From assembly GCF_009933335.1 (NCBI RefSeq), contig NZ_MAEL01000054.1, positions 62,001-126,000 of the forward strand: 64,000 nt of DNA. Direction: 5' to 3'. This document shows positions 55,967-64,000 of the stretch, piece after piece; position 1 is the first letter of the stretch; each line of letters starts with the position of its first letter. The notes beneath the pieces were generated by a model. The model searched no databases. It was not told the DNA's origin and worked only from the letters and a program-made list of their open reading frames with translations. The translations under genes were made by a program, and so were the position numbers. The DNA is from Candidatus Enterococcus willemsii. Lineage in GTDB: Bacteria; Bacillota; Bacilli; Lactobacillales; Enterococcaceae.

Positions 55967-57634
55967 ATGGAACGAATTCAACGTACTACTGAAATAAGTA
56001 ATTTTCAAGTAGAAAAAGCGACAATCATACATGATATCAGTAAGTTTAGCACATTATTCCAACAGCACCTCTCTCAACACAATACGATGGAATCATCCTT
56101 TGGTGGACAATCAGAAACAATGAATCCCATGAGTGATGCACAGGAAAACTCCTCTACATACCAAGACCAGTCTGAAATCGATGCAACAGATTCAACAAAT
56201 AAATCTTCGTCGGAACTATCTGAAGTACGCACATCTTTAGAAACAGAGCATGTGGATAAGTCAAATGCAGAGGTAGTTGGCGAAAAAGTCACACAAAAAG
56301 CTAAAAGCGATTTGTCAGAGCAAGAACTGTTGGCGAATGCGGAACTAACTGAATTTGTGACAAGGATGCCAAACGAAACACAAGAGAATTCAACGCGTGT
56401 TTCTCATTCAAAATCGAATGTGGCATCAGAGGAAACAATAAAGTTAGCTGAATCTTCTGGAATGACGTATGACTTCATGCCAGTTGTTGAGACGCAACCC
56501 GTTAATGAACAGTCAGAATTACTTGATGAAAGTATGGGATTACCTAGTTCTGATGAATATTCATTGGAAGAAATCAAAGGAATAACGGAAACTACACAAT
56601 TCATTGAGGAAGAACAGTTAGCACAACAGATAGCAGAAAATGCTTTTAAAAAGTCTATTCACTCCTCCCAAATGGCTGATGATGTGGCAGAACGAGACAA
56701 CTTGACGGCTGCTGATAATAAAGTTTTCTCACTGAATGATGAGCAACAGTTGAGTGAGAAGTCCACACAATTGAATGAATCTGTTGACGTAATGAAAGGA
56801 CAATCAACTGAAATTAGTTCCGTATCTAAAGAAAAGCAGCACATGTTAAGCGAATCAGCTGAGGGGCTACAAGAAATAAAAGCGCCAGTTCGCATTGCAA
56901 CAAAACAAGTCTTAGTTAAAGACTCGAAACAGTCACAATTGCCAGAAGATACAGAAGAACATATTCAAGCAGAGCAAAGCGTTAGTGAGGCTAAACTAGC
57001 GGAACTAAAAGGATCAGTAATTTCTGAAACAGAAGCAGTTGCTAGCGTATCTAGTAACGTGCATAAAAAAATACCAGAATCACAATCAATGGTAACTGAA
57101 ATAGTTGAAGGACAAACAATTAGTCAAGATGTAACACCCACAATTGTTCATATAGATGTCCCAAAATTGGCACAAGGAAACAGTGAAACAATTGAAAAAG
57201 TTGCGGAGACTTTTGCTAAACCAGTTGTTAAAGAATTGAAGTCAATTGTTCGACCAAATGAGAAAGTATTGACCTTTGATTTAGCTCCCGATCATTTAGG
57301 GAAAGTTCAAGTCAAAATGAAGGTTACTGCGCAGATGGTATCATTAGAATTTACGGTTCAATCAGAACAAGCTAAAAAAGCCTTAGAAACCATCACTCCT
57401 AGCTTCGATAAAGTGTTACAAAAACAAGAACAAGTACCAGTTTTCTCGATTACTCGCACTGCGGAAGCACCGCTGGCTATGTCAAGTGAAAATCAATCTT
57501 CACAAAATTTTCAGCAAAGCTTTTCACAAGAGCGTCATATGCCTCAGCAACAACGTAGTTCGATGAAGTATAAACGCCCAGTGGAAGAAATAACAGAACC
57601 AGAAATAGAAGCTCGAGTGAGTATTTTAGCCTAG
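55967..57634 (+). CDS. fliK: Flagellar hook-length control protein FliK
   Basis: A 555-residue export substrate that measures hook length and switches export specificity. The N-terminal 400 residues are low-complexity, rich in Ser, Glu, Gln and Thr, and poorly conserved; the C-terminal Flg_hook domain (about 415-500) carries LTFDLAPDHLGKVQVKMKV. Its place between fliJ and flgD is standard. The hook it controls (FlgE, 304 residues) is short. Confidence 0.85.
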   Translation: MERIQRTTEISNFQVEKATIIHDISKFSTLFQQHLSQHNTMESSFGGQSETMNPMSDAQENSSTYQDQSEIDATDSTNKSSSELSEVRTSLETEHVDKSNAEVVGEKVTQKAKSDLSEQELLANAELTEFVTRMPNETQENSTRVSHSKSNVASEETIKLAESSGMTYDFMPVVETQPVNEQSELLDESMGLPSSDEYSLEEIKGITETTQFIEEEQLAQQIAENAFKKSIHSSQMADDVAERDNLTAADNKVFSLNDEQQLSEKSTQLNESVDVMKGQSTEISSVSKEKQHMLSESAEGLQEIKAPVRIATKQVLVKDSKQSQLPEDTEEHIQAEQSVSEAKLAELKGSVISETEAVASVSSNVHKKIPESQSMVTEIVEGQTISQDVTPTIVHIDVPKLAQGNSETIEKVAETFAKPVVKELKSIVRPNEKVLTFDLAPDHLGKVQVKMKVTAQMVSLEFTVQSEQAKKALETITPSFDKVLQKQEQVPVFSITRTAEAPLAMSSENQSSQNFQQSFSQERHMPQQQRSSMKYKRPVEEITEPEIEARVSILA

Positions 57635-57645
57635 GAGGGAAAGAC

Positions 57646-58083
57646 ATGACAGATTCAGTAAATGGGATGACGCCTTTATACAGCCCAGCTACAGCAGCGG
57701 CGAACCAGAAGGAAAGATCGTCAGATATTTCAATGGATGATTTTTTGAAAATTTTAGCAGCAACTATGAGTAATCCTACAGTGAGTGCTGGTGGTGAATC
57801 AGGAGGCAACGCTGGTACTGATTACGTTGGACAATTCGTCCAATTTACCACCCTGCAACAAATTAAGGAAATCGGTGATGGTTTATCGCAATCTGTACGC
57901 ATGACCCAACAGCAGCAAGCCTTCGATTTATTAGGTAGAGAAGTAACCGTTAAAGTAGATGACGAAAACAACGTGACAGGAAAAGTTGAAAAAGTTCGTT
58001 TTGTTGATGGCTATGCAACAATTGTTGTGAACGGTGAAGAGTATTACATGAGTGGTGTCCAAGAAATTGGCGAAAAAAAATAA
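57646..58083 (+). CDS. flgD: Flagellar hook-capping protein FlgD
   Basis: A 145-residue scaffold protein for hook assembly. The conserved N-terminal element MDDFLKILAATMSNP and QFVQFTTLQQIKEIGDGL are followed by a short beta-rich segment (LLGREVTVKVDDENNVTGKV). Shorter than in enterics, as common in Firmicutes. AGGAGGG precedes the ATG. Confidence 0.9.
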   Translation: MTDSVNGMTPLYSPATAAANQKERSSDISMDDFLKILAATMSNPTVSAGGESGGNAGTDYVGQFVQFTTLQQIKEIGDGLSQSVRMTQQQQAFDLLGREVTVKVDDENNVTGKVEKVRFVDGYATIVVNGEEYYMSGVQEIGEKK

Positions 58084-58110
58084 AGTAGAAAATTTTAGGA
58101 GGAAATAAAA

Positions 58111-59025
58111 ATGTTAAGATCTCTATATTCAGGTGTTAGTGGAATGAAAAATTTACAAACAAAAATGGACGTGGTTTCAAATAATATTGCCAATGTAAAT
58201 ACCGTTGGCTTCAAATCAAGTCGTGTCATGTTCCAAGATATGATGAATCAAACGACTGCTTCGGCAGCACGACCTGCCAATGGTTTAGGCGGAACAAACC
58301 CACGTCAAGTTGGGTTAGGAGTCCAAGTTGGTTCAATTGATACGGTTCATACGCCTGGTTCTAAGCAATCAACAGGCCGAGACTTAGATTTTTATCTAAC
58401 AGGAGCAGGTTATTTTGTAGTAAGAGATGGTGCTGGCGATGAGTTATACACAAGAGACGGTATCTTCACACGTGATGCAGAAGGCTCAATTGTTAATAGT
58501 GCAGGGATGAAAATTTTAGGGCAACAACTTGGAACACCTATGACAGAAGATGACTACATCGCAGCGGTTAAAGGTGCAAATGGAGATCCTTTGAAAACAT
58601 TCCCAACTGATCCAAATAACATGCAAGGATTAGTTGTACCTGCAACTATTGATGATGCTAATGGCACACCTCAAACGTACCAATCAATGGCTATCGACCG
58701 TAACGGAATTGTGACTGCCAAATATGGCAATACAAATTATGTCTTAGGGAAAGTCGCCGTTGCAACCTTCACTAACCCGGATGGACTAGAAAAACAAGGT
58801 GGCAATAATTATGCGGCTTCACCTAATACTGGCGCGCCAATTATCGCTGGTGCTGGCGAAAATGGTTCAGGTCTTTTAGAGTCTGGAAGCATCGAGATGT
58901 CGAATGTTGATTTAGCCAATGAATTTACTGAAATGATTGTAGCTAGTCGTGCTTACCAAGCCAACTCACGTAGTATTACAACTTCTGATGAAATGCTTCA
59001 AGAATTATTGAACTTGAAACGTTAA
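58111..59025 (+). CDS. flgE: Flagellar hook protein FlgE
   Basis: A 304-residue axial protein: N-terminal LYSGVSGMKNLQTKMDVVSN with NNIANVNTVGFKSSR, central hook domain, and C-terminal VDLANEFTEMIVASRAYQAN. Location after flgD makes it the hook rather than the distal rod (FlgG), although both families are alike and it is short for a hook protein. AGGAGG precedes the ATG. Confidence 0.88.
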   Translation: MLRSLYSGVSGMKNLQTKMDVVSNNIANVNTVGFKSSRVMFQDMMNQTTASAARPANGLGGTNPRQVGLGVQVGSIDTVHTPGSKQSTGRDLDFYLTGAGYFVVRDGAGDELYTRDGIFTRDAEGSIVNSAGMKILGQQLGTPMTEDDYIAAVKGANGDPLKTFPTDPNNMQGLVVPATIDDANGTPQTYQSMAIDRNGIVTAKYGNTNYVLGKVAVATFTNPDGLEKQGGNNYAASPNTGAPIIAGAGENGSGLLESGSIEMSNVDLANEFTEMIVASRAYQANSRSITTSDEMLQELLNLKR

Positions 59026-59053
59026 TTCACATTAAACTAAAGGAGATACTCAA

Positions 59054-59263
59054 ATGATTCTTGTTACAGCAATTAATAATAAAGAATTTTATCTAAATCC
59101 TGATTTGATTTATCGCATAGAAGAAATACCAGACACGCTAGTGACATTGGTTGATGGAAAAGCCATCGTTGTTAGAGAACCTGCGGAAGTTGTCGTACAA
59201 CGAATCGTTGAGTATCGTAAACAAATTAGTCAGCCAATTGTGAATGAAAAAGAACAGATGTGA
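59054..59263 (+). CDS. flbD: FlbD family protein
   Basis: A 69-residue protein starting MILVTAINNKEFYLNPDLIY, with TLVDGKAIVV; typical of the small FlbD proteins found after flgE in Gram-positive flagellar operons. Function not established. AAAGGAGA precedes the ATG. Confidence 0.88.
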   Translation: MILVTAINNKEFYLNPDLIYRIEEIPDTLVTLVDGKAIVVREPAEVVVQRIVEYRKQISQPIVNEKEQM

Positions 59264-59271
59264 GGTGAGTC

Positions 59272-59808
59272 ATGGTGGAAAAGAAAGCAAATAAGAAAGC
59301 TACAAAAGCAGAAAAAAAAGCAAACAAAGAACAAAAAGAAAAAAAGGACATTAATATTGGTATCGTATTACCATTGATTCTAGTTTTGGCAATTATTGGT
59401 AGCGTGATTGGGACAATTGTGACAACAAAATTCCTTTTACCAACACCGGCTGCTGGGCAAATCATTGAAAAAGAAGTACAACCCGGAAAAATTGAAGAAG
59501 GTCAAGTGGTCGTACCGTTAGAAGAATTTTTAGTAAATTTGGCTCAAACAGAAAACAAACCGCAACAGTATATTCGTGTCACAACATCGATTCTAATCGA
59601 TGAAAAAAACAGTGATGAAGTCGAAAAGGGAATTGCACTTGTACGTGATGGGATTGTTAACACGTTACGTAAAAAACATGAAAGCGACATTCTTAATACA
59701 GAAGATGGTATGGATCGCTTGAAAGCTGAATTAAAAGACACAATTAATAATGCTTATGGAAAAGAAATTATTCGTGATGTATTCATTACAGATTTAGTCA
59801 TTCAATAA
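59272..59808 (+). CDS. fliL: Flagellar basal body-associated protein FliL
   Basis: A 178-residue single-pass membrane protein: a very lysine-rich cytoplasmic leader of about 25 residues (KKANKKATKAEKKANKEQKE), one helix (VLPLILVLAIIGSVIGTIV), and the extracytoplasmic FliL domain with LEEFLVNLAQ. It supports stator function near the motor. Confidence 0.9.
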   Translation: MVEKKANKKATKAEKKANKEQKEKKDINIGIVLPLILVLAIIGSVIGTIVTTKFLLPTPAAGQIIEKEVQPGKIEEGQVVVPLEEFLVNLAQTENKPQQYIRVTTSILIDEKNSDEVEKGIALVRDGIVNTLRKKHESDILNTEDGMDRLKAELKDTINNAYGKEIIRDVFITDLVIQ

Positions 59809-59818
59809 AGGAGTAATT

Positions 59819-60199
59819 ATGGAGATAGTATTTTTACTGATAAAGATGATTGTATTCCTCTTTGTCTTGCTATATGTAGCGAACCAGTTGATTCGATATT
59901 TGAATAATCGAACCCAACAAAGTGGCGGTAAAACATTACAAGTGTTAGAACGAATTGCTGTTAGTAAGACGTCTGCAATTGGAATTGTCAAGATTTTGGA
60001 TAAATACTATGTCATGAGTTTAGCTGAACAAAGCAATGAAATTATTCGAGAATTAACACCCGATGAAGTTCAAAAGTATCGTACGAGTCAACCGCAAAAT
60101 ATAGAATTTGTTCCAAAACAGTTTGCGCAATTGCTTCAAAGTAAAAAAGACGTACTGTCCAATAGAAAGAGGAAATCGTCACATGAAAAAGAAGAATAA
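59819..60199 (+). CDS. fliO: Flagellar biosynthetic protein FliO
   Basis: A 126-residue protein with one N-terminal helix (IVFLLIKMIVFLFVLLYVAN) and a beta-rich cytosolic part, LQVLERIAVSKTSAIGIVKI, typical of FliO/FliZ. It helps assembly of the FliP pore. The last bases overlap fliP. Confidence 0.85.
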   Translation: MEIVFLLIKMIVFLFVLLYVANQLIRYLNNRTQQSGGKTLQVLERIAVSKTSAIGIVKILDKYYVMSLAEQSNEIIRELTPDEVQKYRTSQPQNIEFVPKQFAQLLQSKKDVLSNRKRKSSHEKEE

Positions 60200-60947
60200 A
60201 CGTTGGCTTACTTTAGTAGGTCTCATCAGCTTATTTTGGCTATTTCCGATACAAGCTTATGCACTAGACACAGGTGAAATTACAGATACGATTAATGGGT
60301 TACTCTCTAATAGCGGTTCTTCTGATATCACAATTAATACCTTTGTGATGATGACACTATTGTCGATTATTCCTGTCTTGTTAGTTATGACAACTTCATT
60401 TACACGTATTATTATGGTTCTTTCGTTTGTACGTAATTCGTTAGGAACCCAGCAAAATCCACCGAACCAAGTATTGATTGGTTTAGCTTTATTTTTAACA
60501 TTTTTTGTCATGCAACCTGTGTATACCGATATTTATACAGATGCAATTAAACCTTTTCAAAATGAAGAGATTTCCCAGCAGGAAGTGTTTGATCGTTCTG
60601 AAGTACGCATTAAAGAATTTATGTATGAACAGACACGAGATAAAGATGTAGAATTATTTGTTGATTTGGCAGATAAACGAGGGGCATATGAATCTTTTGA
60701 AGATTTGCCACTTACAATTTTAACCCCGGCTTTTATTATCAGTGAATTACGAATTGCCTTTAGCATCGGCTTTTTAATTTTTATTCCGTTTTTGATTATT
60801 GATATGGCAGTTGCTAGTATCCTGATGTCTATGGGGATGTTCATGCTTTCGCCAGTAATGATTTCATTGCCATTCAAAATATTATTGTTTGTATTAGTAG
60901 ATGGTTGGTACTTAGTCGTGGAGTCGTTGATGAGAAGTTTTTATTAA
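60183..60947 (+). CDS. fliP: Flagellar export gate protein FliP
   Basis: A 254-residue pore protein with a cleavable-type signal peptide (MKKKNKRWLTLVGLISLFWL) and four further helices; the family blocks FTRIIMVLSFVRNSLGTQQ and PPNQVLIGLALFLTFFVM are clear. AGAGGAAATC sets the start at 60183; the frame upstream is fliO overlap. Confidence 0.95.
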   Translation: MKKKNKRWLTLVGLISLFWLFPIQAYALDTGEITDTINGLLSNSGSSDITINTFVMMTLLSIIPVLLVMTTSFTRIIMVLSFVRNSLGTQQNPPNQVLIGLALFLTFFVMQPVYTDIYTDAIKPFQNEEISQQEVFDRSEVRIKEFMYEQTRDKDVELFVDLADKRGAYESFEDLPLTILTPAFIISELRIAFSIGFLIFIPFLIIDMAVASILMSMGMFMLSPVMISLPFKILLFVLVDGWYLVVESLMRSFY

Positions 60948-60995
60948 AACAAAGCTCATTGCGAAACAGTAGTTCAATAGAAAGCAGGCGAAAAT

Positions 60996-61259
60996 ATGTC
61001 CGTTCAATTGGTTTTAGATGTTCTTAGCGAAGCTTTTATGAAGATTTTGGTTGTCGCTGGTCCGGTGGTTATTGTGGCAATGATTGTCGGATTAATTATT
61101 AGTATTTTTCAAGCAACGACACAAATTCAAGAACAAACATTAAGTTTTGTTCCTAAATTATTAGCCATTTTTTTAACCTTAATTTTAGCTGGTAATTTTA
61201 TGTTAAATACTTTATTACAATTTACGCAATCGATTTTTAAAATCATTGCTTCACTGTGA
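60996..61259 (+). CDS. fliQ: Flagellar export gate protein FliQ
   Basis: An 87-residue two-helix membrane protein; VAMIVGLIISIFQATTQIQE and LSFVPKLLAIFLTLILAG are typical for FliQ. AAAGCAGG is a weak ribosome site. Stop is nine bases before fliR. Confidence 0.93.
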   Translation: MSVQLVLDVLSEAFMKILVVAGPVVIVAMIVGLIISIFQATTQIQEQTLSFVPKLLAIFLTLILAGNFMLNTLLQFTQSIFKIIASL

Positions 61260-61268
61260 GGAAGAAAG

Positions 61269-62021
61269 ATGGCACAAGTACAAGTTTTTTTATTCATCTT
61301 TATACGTATCCTTTCTTTTATTGCAGTTTGTCCCGTCTTCTCGCATAAAGGCGTTCCGTTAATGGCACGATCTGTTTTAGCAGGGAGTTTAGTTATTGGT
61401 TCTTGGCACTTTGTCGAAGTGACATCTACGGTTTATCCTCTCTTTCTATTTGGATTGATTAGTGTGAAAGAGGTTTTGTTAGGATTAGCCATGGGGTATG
61501 TGAGTCAGCTTATTTTTACCGCAGTTGAAATGGCTGGGCAATTAATCGATTTCCAAGTAGGATTTTCAATGGGACAAGCTTATGATCCGAGTTTTCAAAT
61601 TATGTCTTCTCAATATGGAAAGATGTATTATTGGGTAACCCTTGCACTTGTTTTTGTCTTAGATTTACATCATTTATTGATTCAAGGTGTGGTCACGTCT
61701 TTTCAATTAATTCCACTGGGGGCATTTCCTATTGAAGGAAGTACAGTGGATGGCATTGTTCAGTTGTTTGCGGGGACTTTTGAAATGGCGTTAAATTTAG
61801 CAGCGCCCTTGATTGTTACGGTGTTAATTATTGATATTGTTTTAGGGGTTATTTCACGGACGATTCCCCAAGTCAATGTATTAATGCTAGGAATGCCTAT
61901 CAAGACAATGGTTAGTTTCGTGATTTTTTTAATGTTAATTCCTAACATGATTAGTTATTTAGGAAAGCGGCTCCCACAAGCACTTTCTTTCTTACAGTCC
62001 TTTATTGAATCGTTAAGCTAG
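61269..62021 (+). CDS. fliR: Flagellar export gate protein FliR
   Basis: A 250-residue membrane protein with about six helices; FIRILSFIAVCPVFSHKGVP at the N-terminus and LIDFQVGFSMGQAYDP are diagnostic. It forms the export gate with FliP and FliQ. Confidence 0.93.
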   Translation: MAQVQVFLFIFIRILSFIAVCPVFSHKGVPLMARSVLAGSLVIGSWHFVEVTSTVYPLFLFGLISVKEVLLGLAMGYVSQLIFTAVEMAGQLIDFQVGFSMGQAYDPSFQIMSSQYGKMYYWVTLALVFVLDLHHLLIQGVVTSFQLIPLGAFPIEGSTVDGIVQLFAGTFEMALNLAAPLIVTVLIIDIVLGVISRTIPQVNVLMLGMPIKTMVSFVIFLMLIPNMISYLGKRLPQALSFLQSFIESLS

Positions 62022-62034
62022 TGAGGTGAGGCAA

Positions 62035-63099
62035 ATGGCAGAAGGTGACAAAACAGAACAACCCACCCCCAAGCGTCTGAAAGATGCGAGGAAGCGTGGA
62101 GAAGTGGCGAAAAGTCCTGATATTTCGTCATCGGTCTCCTTATTAATTTTTGCAGGAATGCTAATTCCACTTTGGACCTATGTCATGAAGAAATTATTGC
62201 CATATCTGGTAACCTCCATTCAACACGTACATAATTATGAACATTTGATGGAAGATTTGCCAAAGATTGCTTTACAAGCAATCGCCGTGTTTTTACTAAC
62301 TTGTTTGCCTTTTTTTGCGATTACATTGGTTGTCGGTTTTATAGCTAATTTTGTACAGGTCGGCGTCCTTTTTTCAGGAAAAGTGATTAAACCAGATTTC
62401 AAGAAATTAAATCCTTTACAAGGTATGAAGCAATTATTTGGAAAGCAAACATTGATGAATCTTTTCAAAACACTTGTAAAATTTATAGTCGTCATTCTCT
62501 TCTGTTATCAAAAAATACAGGATGCTATTCCAATATTGTTGAACTTAAGTACAGTTGGTACAGAAAAACCACTCCAATTTTTACTCGGTTTTGTACGTGG
62601 TTTAGCACTACAAATTGGTATGATTTTGTTTGTACTAGCAATTATTGATTATATATTCCAACGTTATTCTCAACGGAAAAAACTGAAAATGACCAAACAA
62701 GAAGTCAAAGAAGAATTCAAACAGATGGAAGGCGATCCGCAAGTGAAATCACAGCGGAAAGCGAAGTATCAGGCCATGGTTCGGAATGCGATTGCCAATG
62801 TGAAAAATGCAACTGTCCTAATCACCAATCCAACCCATTATGCCATTGCTTTACGCTATCAGCCAGAGGAAGATGATGTACCAATTGTCTTAGCAAAAGG
62901 TGCGGATGATTTAGCCCAACGGATGAAAGCGGAAGCGAAGTTACATGATATTCCAATGATTGAAAACAAAGCTGTTGCACGTGCCCTCTATCCAGAAATT
63001 GAGCCAGGAGATAGTATTCCAGTGGAGTGGTATGAAGCTATCGCGGAAATTATCGCCTTAGTATATCAATTAGAAGAAAAAAACAAAGGAAAATTGTAG
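62035..63099 (+). CDS. flhB: Flagellar export switch protein FlhB
   Basis: A 354-residue protein: GDKTEQPTPKRLKDARKRGE at the start, four membrane helices, and a cytoplasmic domain with the autocleavage motif NPTH (265-268), which is cut between Asn and Pro to switch export from hook to filament. AGGTGAGG before 62035 fixes the start; a GTG at 62026 is not preferred. Confidence 0.95.
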   Translation: MAEGDKTEQPTPKRLKDARKRGEVAKSPDISSSVSLLIFAGMLIPLWTYVMKKLLPYLVTSIQHVHNYEHLMEDLPKIALQAIAVFLLTCLPFFAITLVVGFIANFVQVGVLFSGKVIKPDFKKLNPLQGMKQLFGKQTLMNLFKTLVKFIVVILFCYQKIQDAIPILLNLSTVGTEKPLQFLLGFVRGLALQIGMILFVLAIIDYIFQRYSQRKKLKMTKQEVKEEFKQMEGDPQVKSQRKAKYQAMVRNAIANVKNATVLITNPTHYAIALRYQPEEDDVPIVLAKGADDLAQRMKAEAKLHDIPMIENKAVARALYPEIEPGDSIPVEWYEAIAEIIALVYQLEEKNKGKL

Positions 63100-63122
63100 C
63101 ATATTAGAAAGTAGGAGAACGG

Positions 63123-64000
63123 ATGAACGAAGCAACAAATGAGAAGAAAAATAAATCAATCAATCTTGCAGACATACTAATTTCTGCGATTGTCGTAGGA
63201 ACAATTGGTTTAATTATTATTCCGTTACCTGCAGCAATACTGGACTTTTTAATCATTGTCAATTTAACAATTGCGATGAATATTCTGTTGATTACTTTGT
63301 TTACCAAAAATGTGTTGGAATTTGCCACCTTCCCGACAGTTCTATTAATTACGACGATGTTTCGTTTAGGCTTGAATTTATCGTCTACACGCTTGATTTT
63401 AACGAATGGAAGTGCAGGGCATGTCATTGATGCCTTTGCTAACGTTGTGGCTGGAAACAATTATATTGTCGGGATTATTTTATTTGTCATTATCATGATT
63501 GTTCAATTAGTTGTAGTAACTAACGGTTCGAGTCGGGTATCTGAAGTGTCTGCAAGATTTACTTTAGATGCGATGCCGGGGAAACAAATGGCGATTGATT
63601 CAGACTTAAATTCAGGTTTGATTACAGAAGACCAAGCAAGACAGCGACGCAAAGATTTACAACGAGAAGCTGATTTTTTTGGTTCAATGGATGGTGCTAG
63701 TAAATTCGTGAAAGGTGATGCCATTGCAGGCATCATGATCACATTGATTAATTTAATTGGTGGTGCCGTTATTTTTTCTCTCAATGGACAATTAACAATT
63801 GTTGAAGCCTTCTCACAATTTGGAAAATTATCAATTGGTGATGGGTTAGTCAGTTCCATTCCGTCATTATTGATTTCCGTTGCTTCAGGTATTATTGTCA
63901 CGCGTTCTGATAATTCGGTATCGTTTGGTTTGGATATCGCTGGCGACTTCATGCGTAATCCGCTGTTATTTCGAATTATTAGTGTCATTTTATTAGTCTT
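63123..64000 (+). CDS. flhA: Flagellar export protein FlhA (3' end outside window)
   Basis: Partial: the first 292 codons. It starts MNEATNEKKNKSINLADILI behind GTAGGAG, has the paired helices and the highly conserved FHIPEP region (MFRLGLNLSSTRLIL; ARFTLDAMPGKQMAIDSDLN; READFFGSMDGASKFVKGDA). The full protein should be near 690 residues, with a cytosolic ring domain beyond the edge. Frame is uninterrupted to the end of the window. Confidence 0.95.
   Translation, partial: MNEATNEKKNKSINLADILISAIVVGTIGLIIIPLPAAILDFLIIVNLTIAMNILLITLFTKNVLEFATFPTVLLITTMFRLGLNLSSTRLILTNGSAGHVIDAFANVVAGNNYIVGIILFVIIMIVQLVVVTNGSSRVSEVSARFTLDAMPGKQMAIDSDLNSGLITEDQARQRRKDLQREADFFGSMDGASKFVKGDAIAGIMITLINLIGGAVIFSLNGQLTIVEAFSQFGKLSIGDGLVSSIPSLLISVASGIIVTRSDNSVSFGLDIAGDFMRNPLLFRIISVILLV

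Noticed and set aside
58111-59025. flgE call as flgG (distal rod)
   Set aside because: Position after fliK-flgD and before flbD-fliL is that of the hook gene in Gram-positive operons, despite the short length.

Overview
The window is AT-rich DNA from a motile, sugar-fermenting low-GC Gram-positive bacterium. The gene content (several glucose-family and lactose-family PTS permeases, CcpA-type cre-like sites, LacI/BglG/RpiR/GntR sugar regulators, LAxC lipoproteins, strong AGGAGG ribosome sites and a complete flagellar export/basal-body operon) fits a motile member of the Lactobacillales, most like the Enterococcus/Vagococcus group. I cannot assign a species from sequence alone. No rRNA, tRNA, CRISPR array, prophage or insertion sequence was seen.

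Layout. 1-6.5 kb: a truncated GyrI-like ligand-binding protein divergent from a WYL-type regulator; a beta-glucoside PTS permease and its BglG-type antiterminator with two RAT sites; a DUF924 protein, a small esterase and a VOC dioxygenase-like protein. 6.5-10.5 kb: a GntR/UTRA regulator, an RspA/ManD-like enolase-superfamily dehydratase and a second complete IIBCA PTS permease. 10.8-14.7 kb: a sucrose-type locus (LacI repressor, PTS IIBC, GH32 hydrolase) with twin palindromic operators. 14.9-17.2 kb: a UvrA-like ABC protein broken by one frameshift in a G run. 17.3-20 kb: RpiR regulator, a free-standing RarA/MgsA C-terminal domain and a cellobiose-type IIC.

20.1-28 kb: LacI regulator, sugar ABC importer (binding protein plus two permeases) and two unrelated alpha-galactosidases (GH4 and GH36), a raffinose/melibiose-type operon. 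28.1-37.9 kb: LacI regulator, second ABC importer, a DUF624 membrane protein, two GH13 alpha-glucosidases and a sucrose phosphorylase. 38-42.2 kb: LacI regulator, a third GH13 enzyme and a IIBC PTS. Neither ABC importer has its own ATPase, so both presumably borrow a shared MsmK/MsmX-type ATPase, and two of the PTS permeases lack a IIA domain and must borrow one. Three of the four LacI regulators sit beside matching palindromes; for the fourth (20.1 kb) only a recurrent half-site was found.

42.3-46.9 kb: an orphan MetQ-like lipoprotein, a DUF1307 lipoprotein, an AbrB-type antitoxin/Doc toxin pair lying between two near-identical terminator-like repeats, a P1B-4-type metal ATPase and a one-domain rhodanese. 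46.9-64 kb: a dCache-type chemoreceptor on the minus strand, then a roughly 0.5 kb leader and the flagellar operon flgB-flgC-fliE-fliF-fliG-fliH-fliI-fliJ-fliK-flgD-flgE-flbD-fliL-fliO-fliP-fliQ-fliR-flhB-flhA, with flhA cut by the window end. Overall the window joins a dense set of separately regulated plant-type sugar (sucrose, raffinose-family, alpha- and beta-glucoside) uptake modules to the motility operon.
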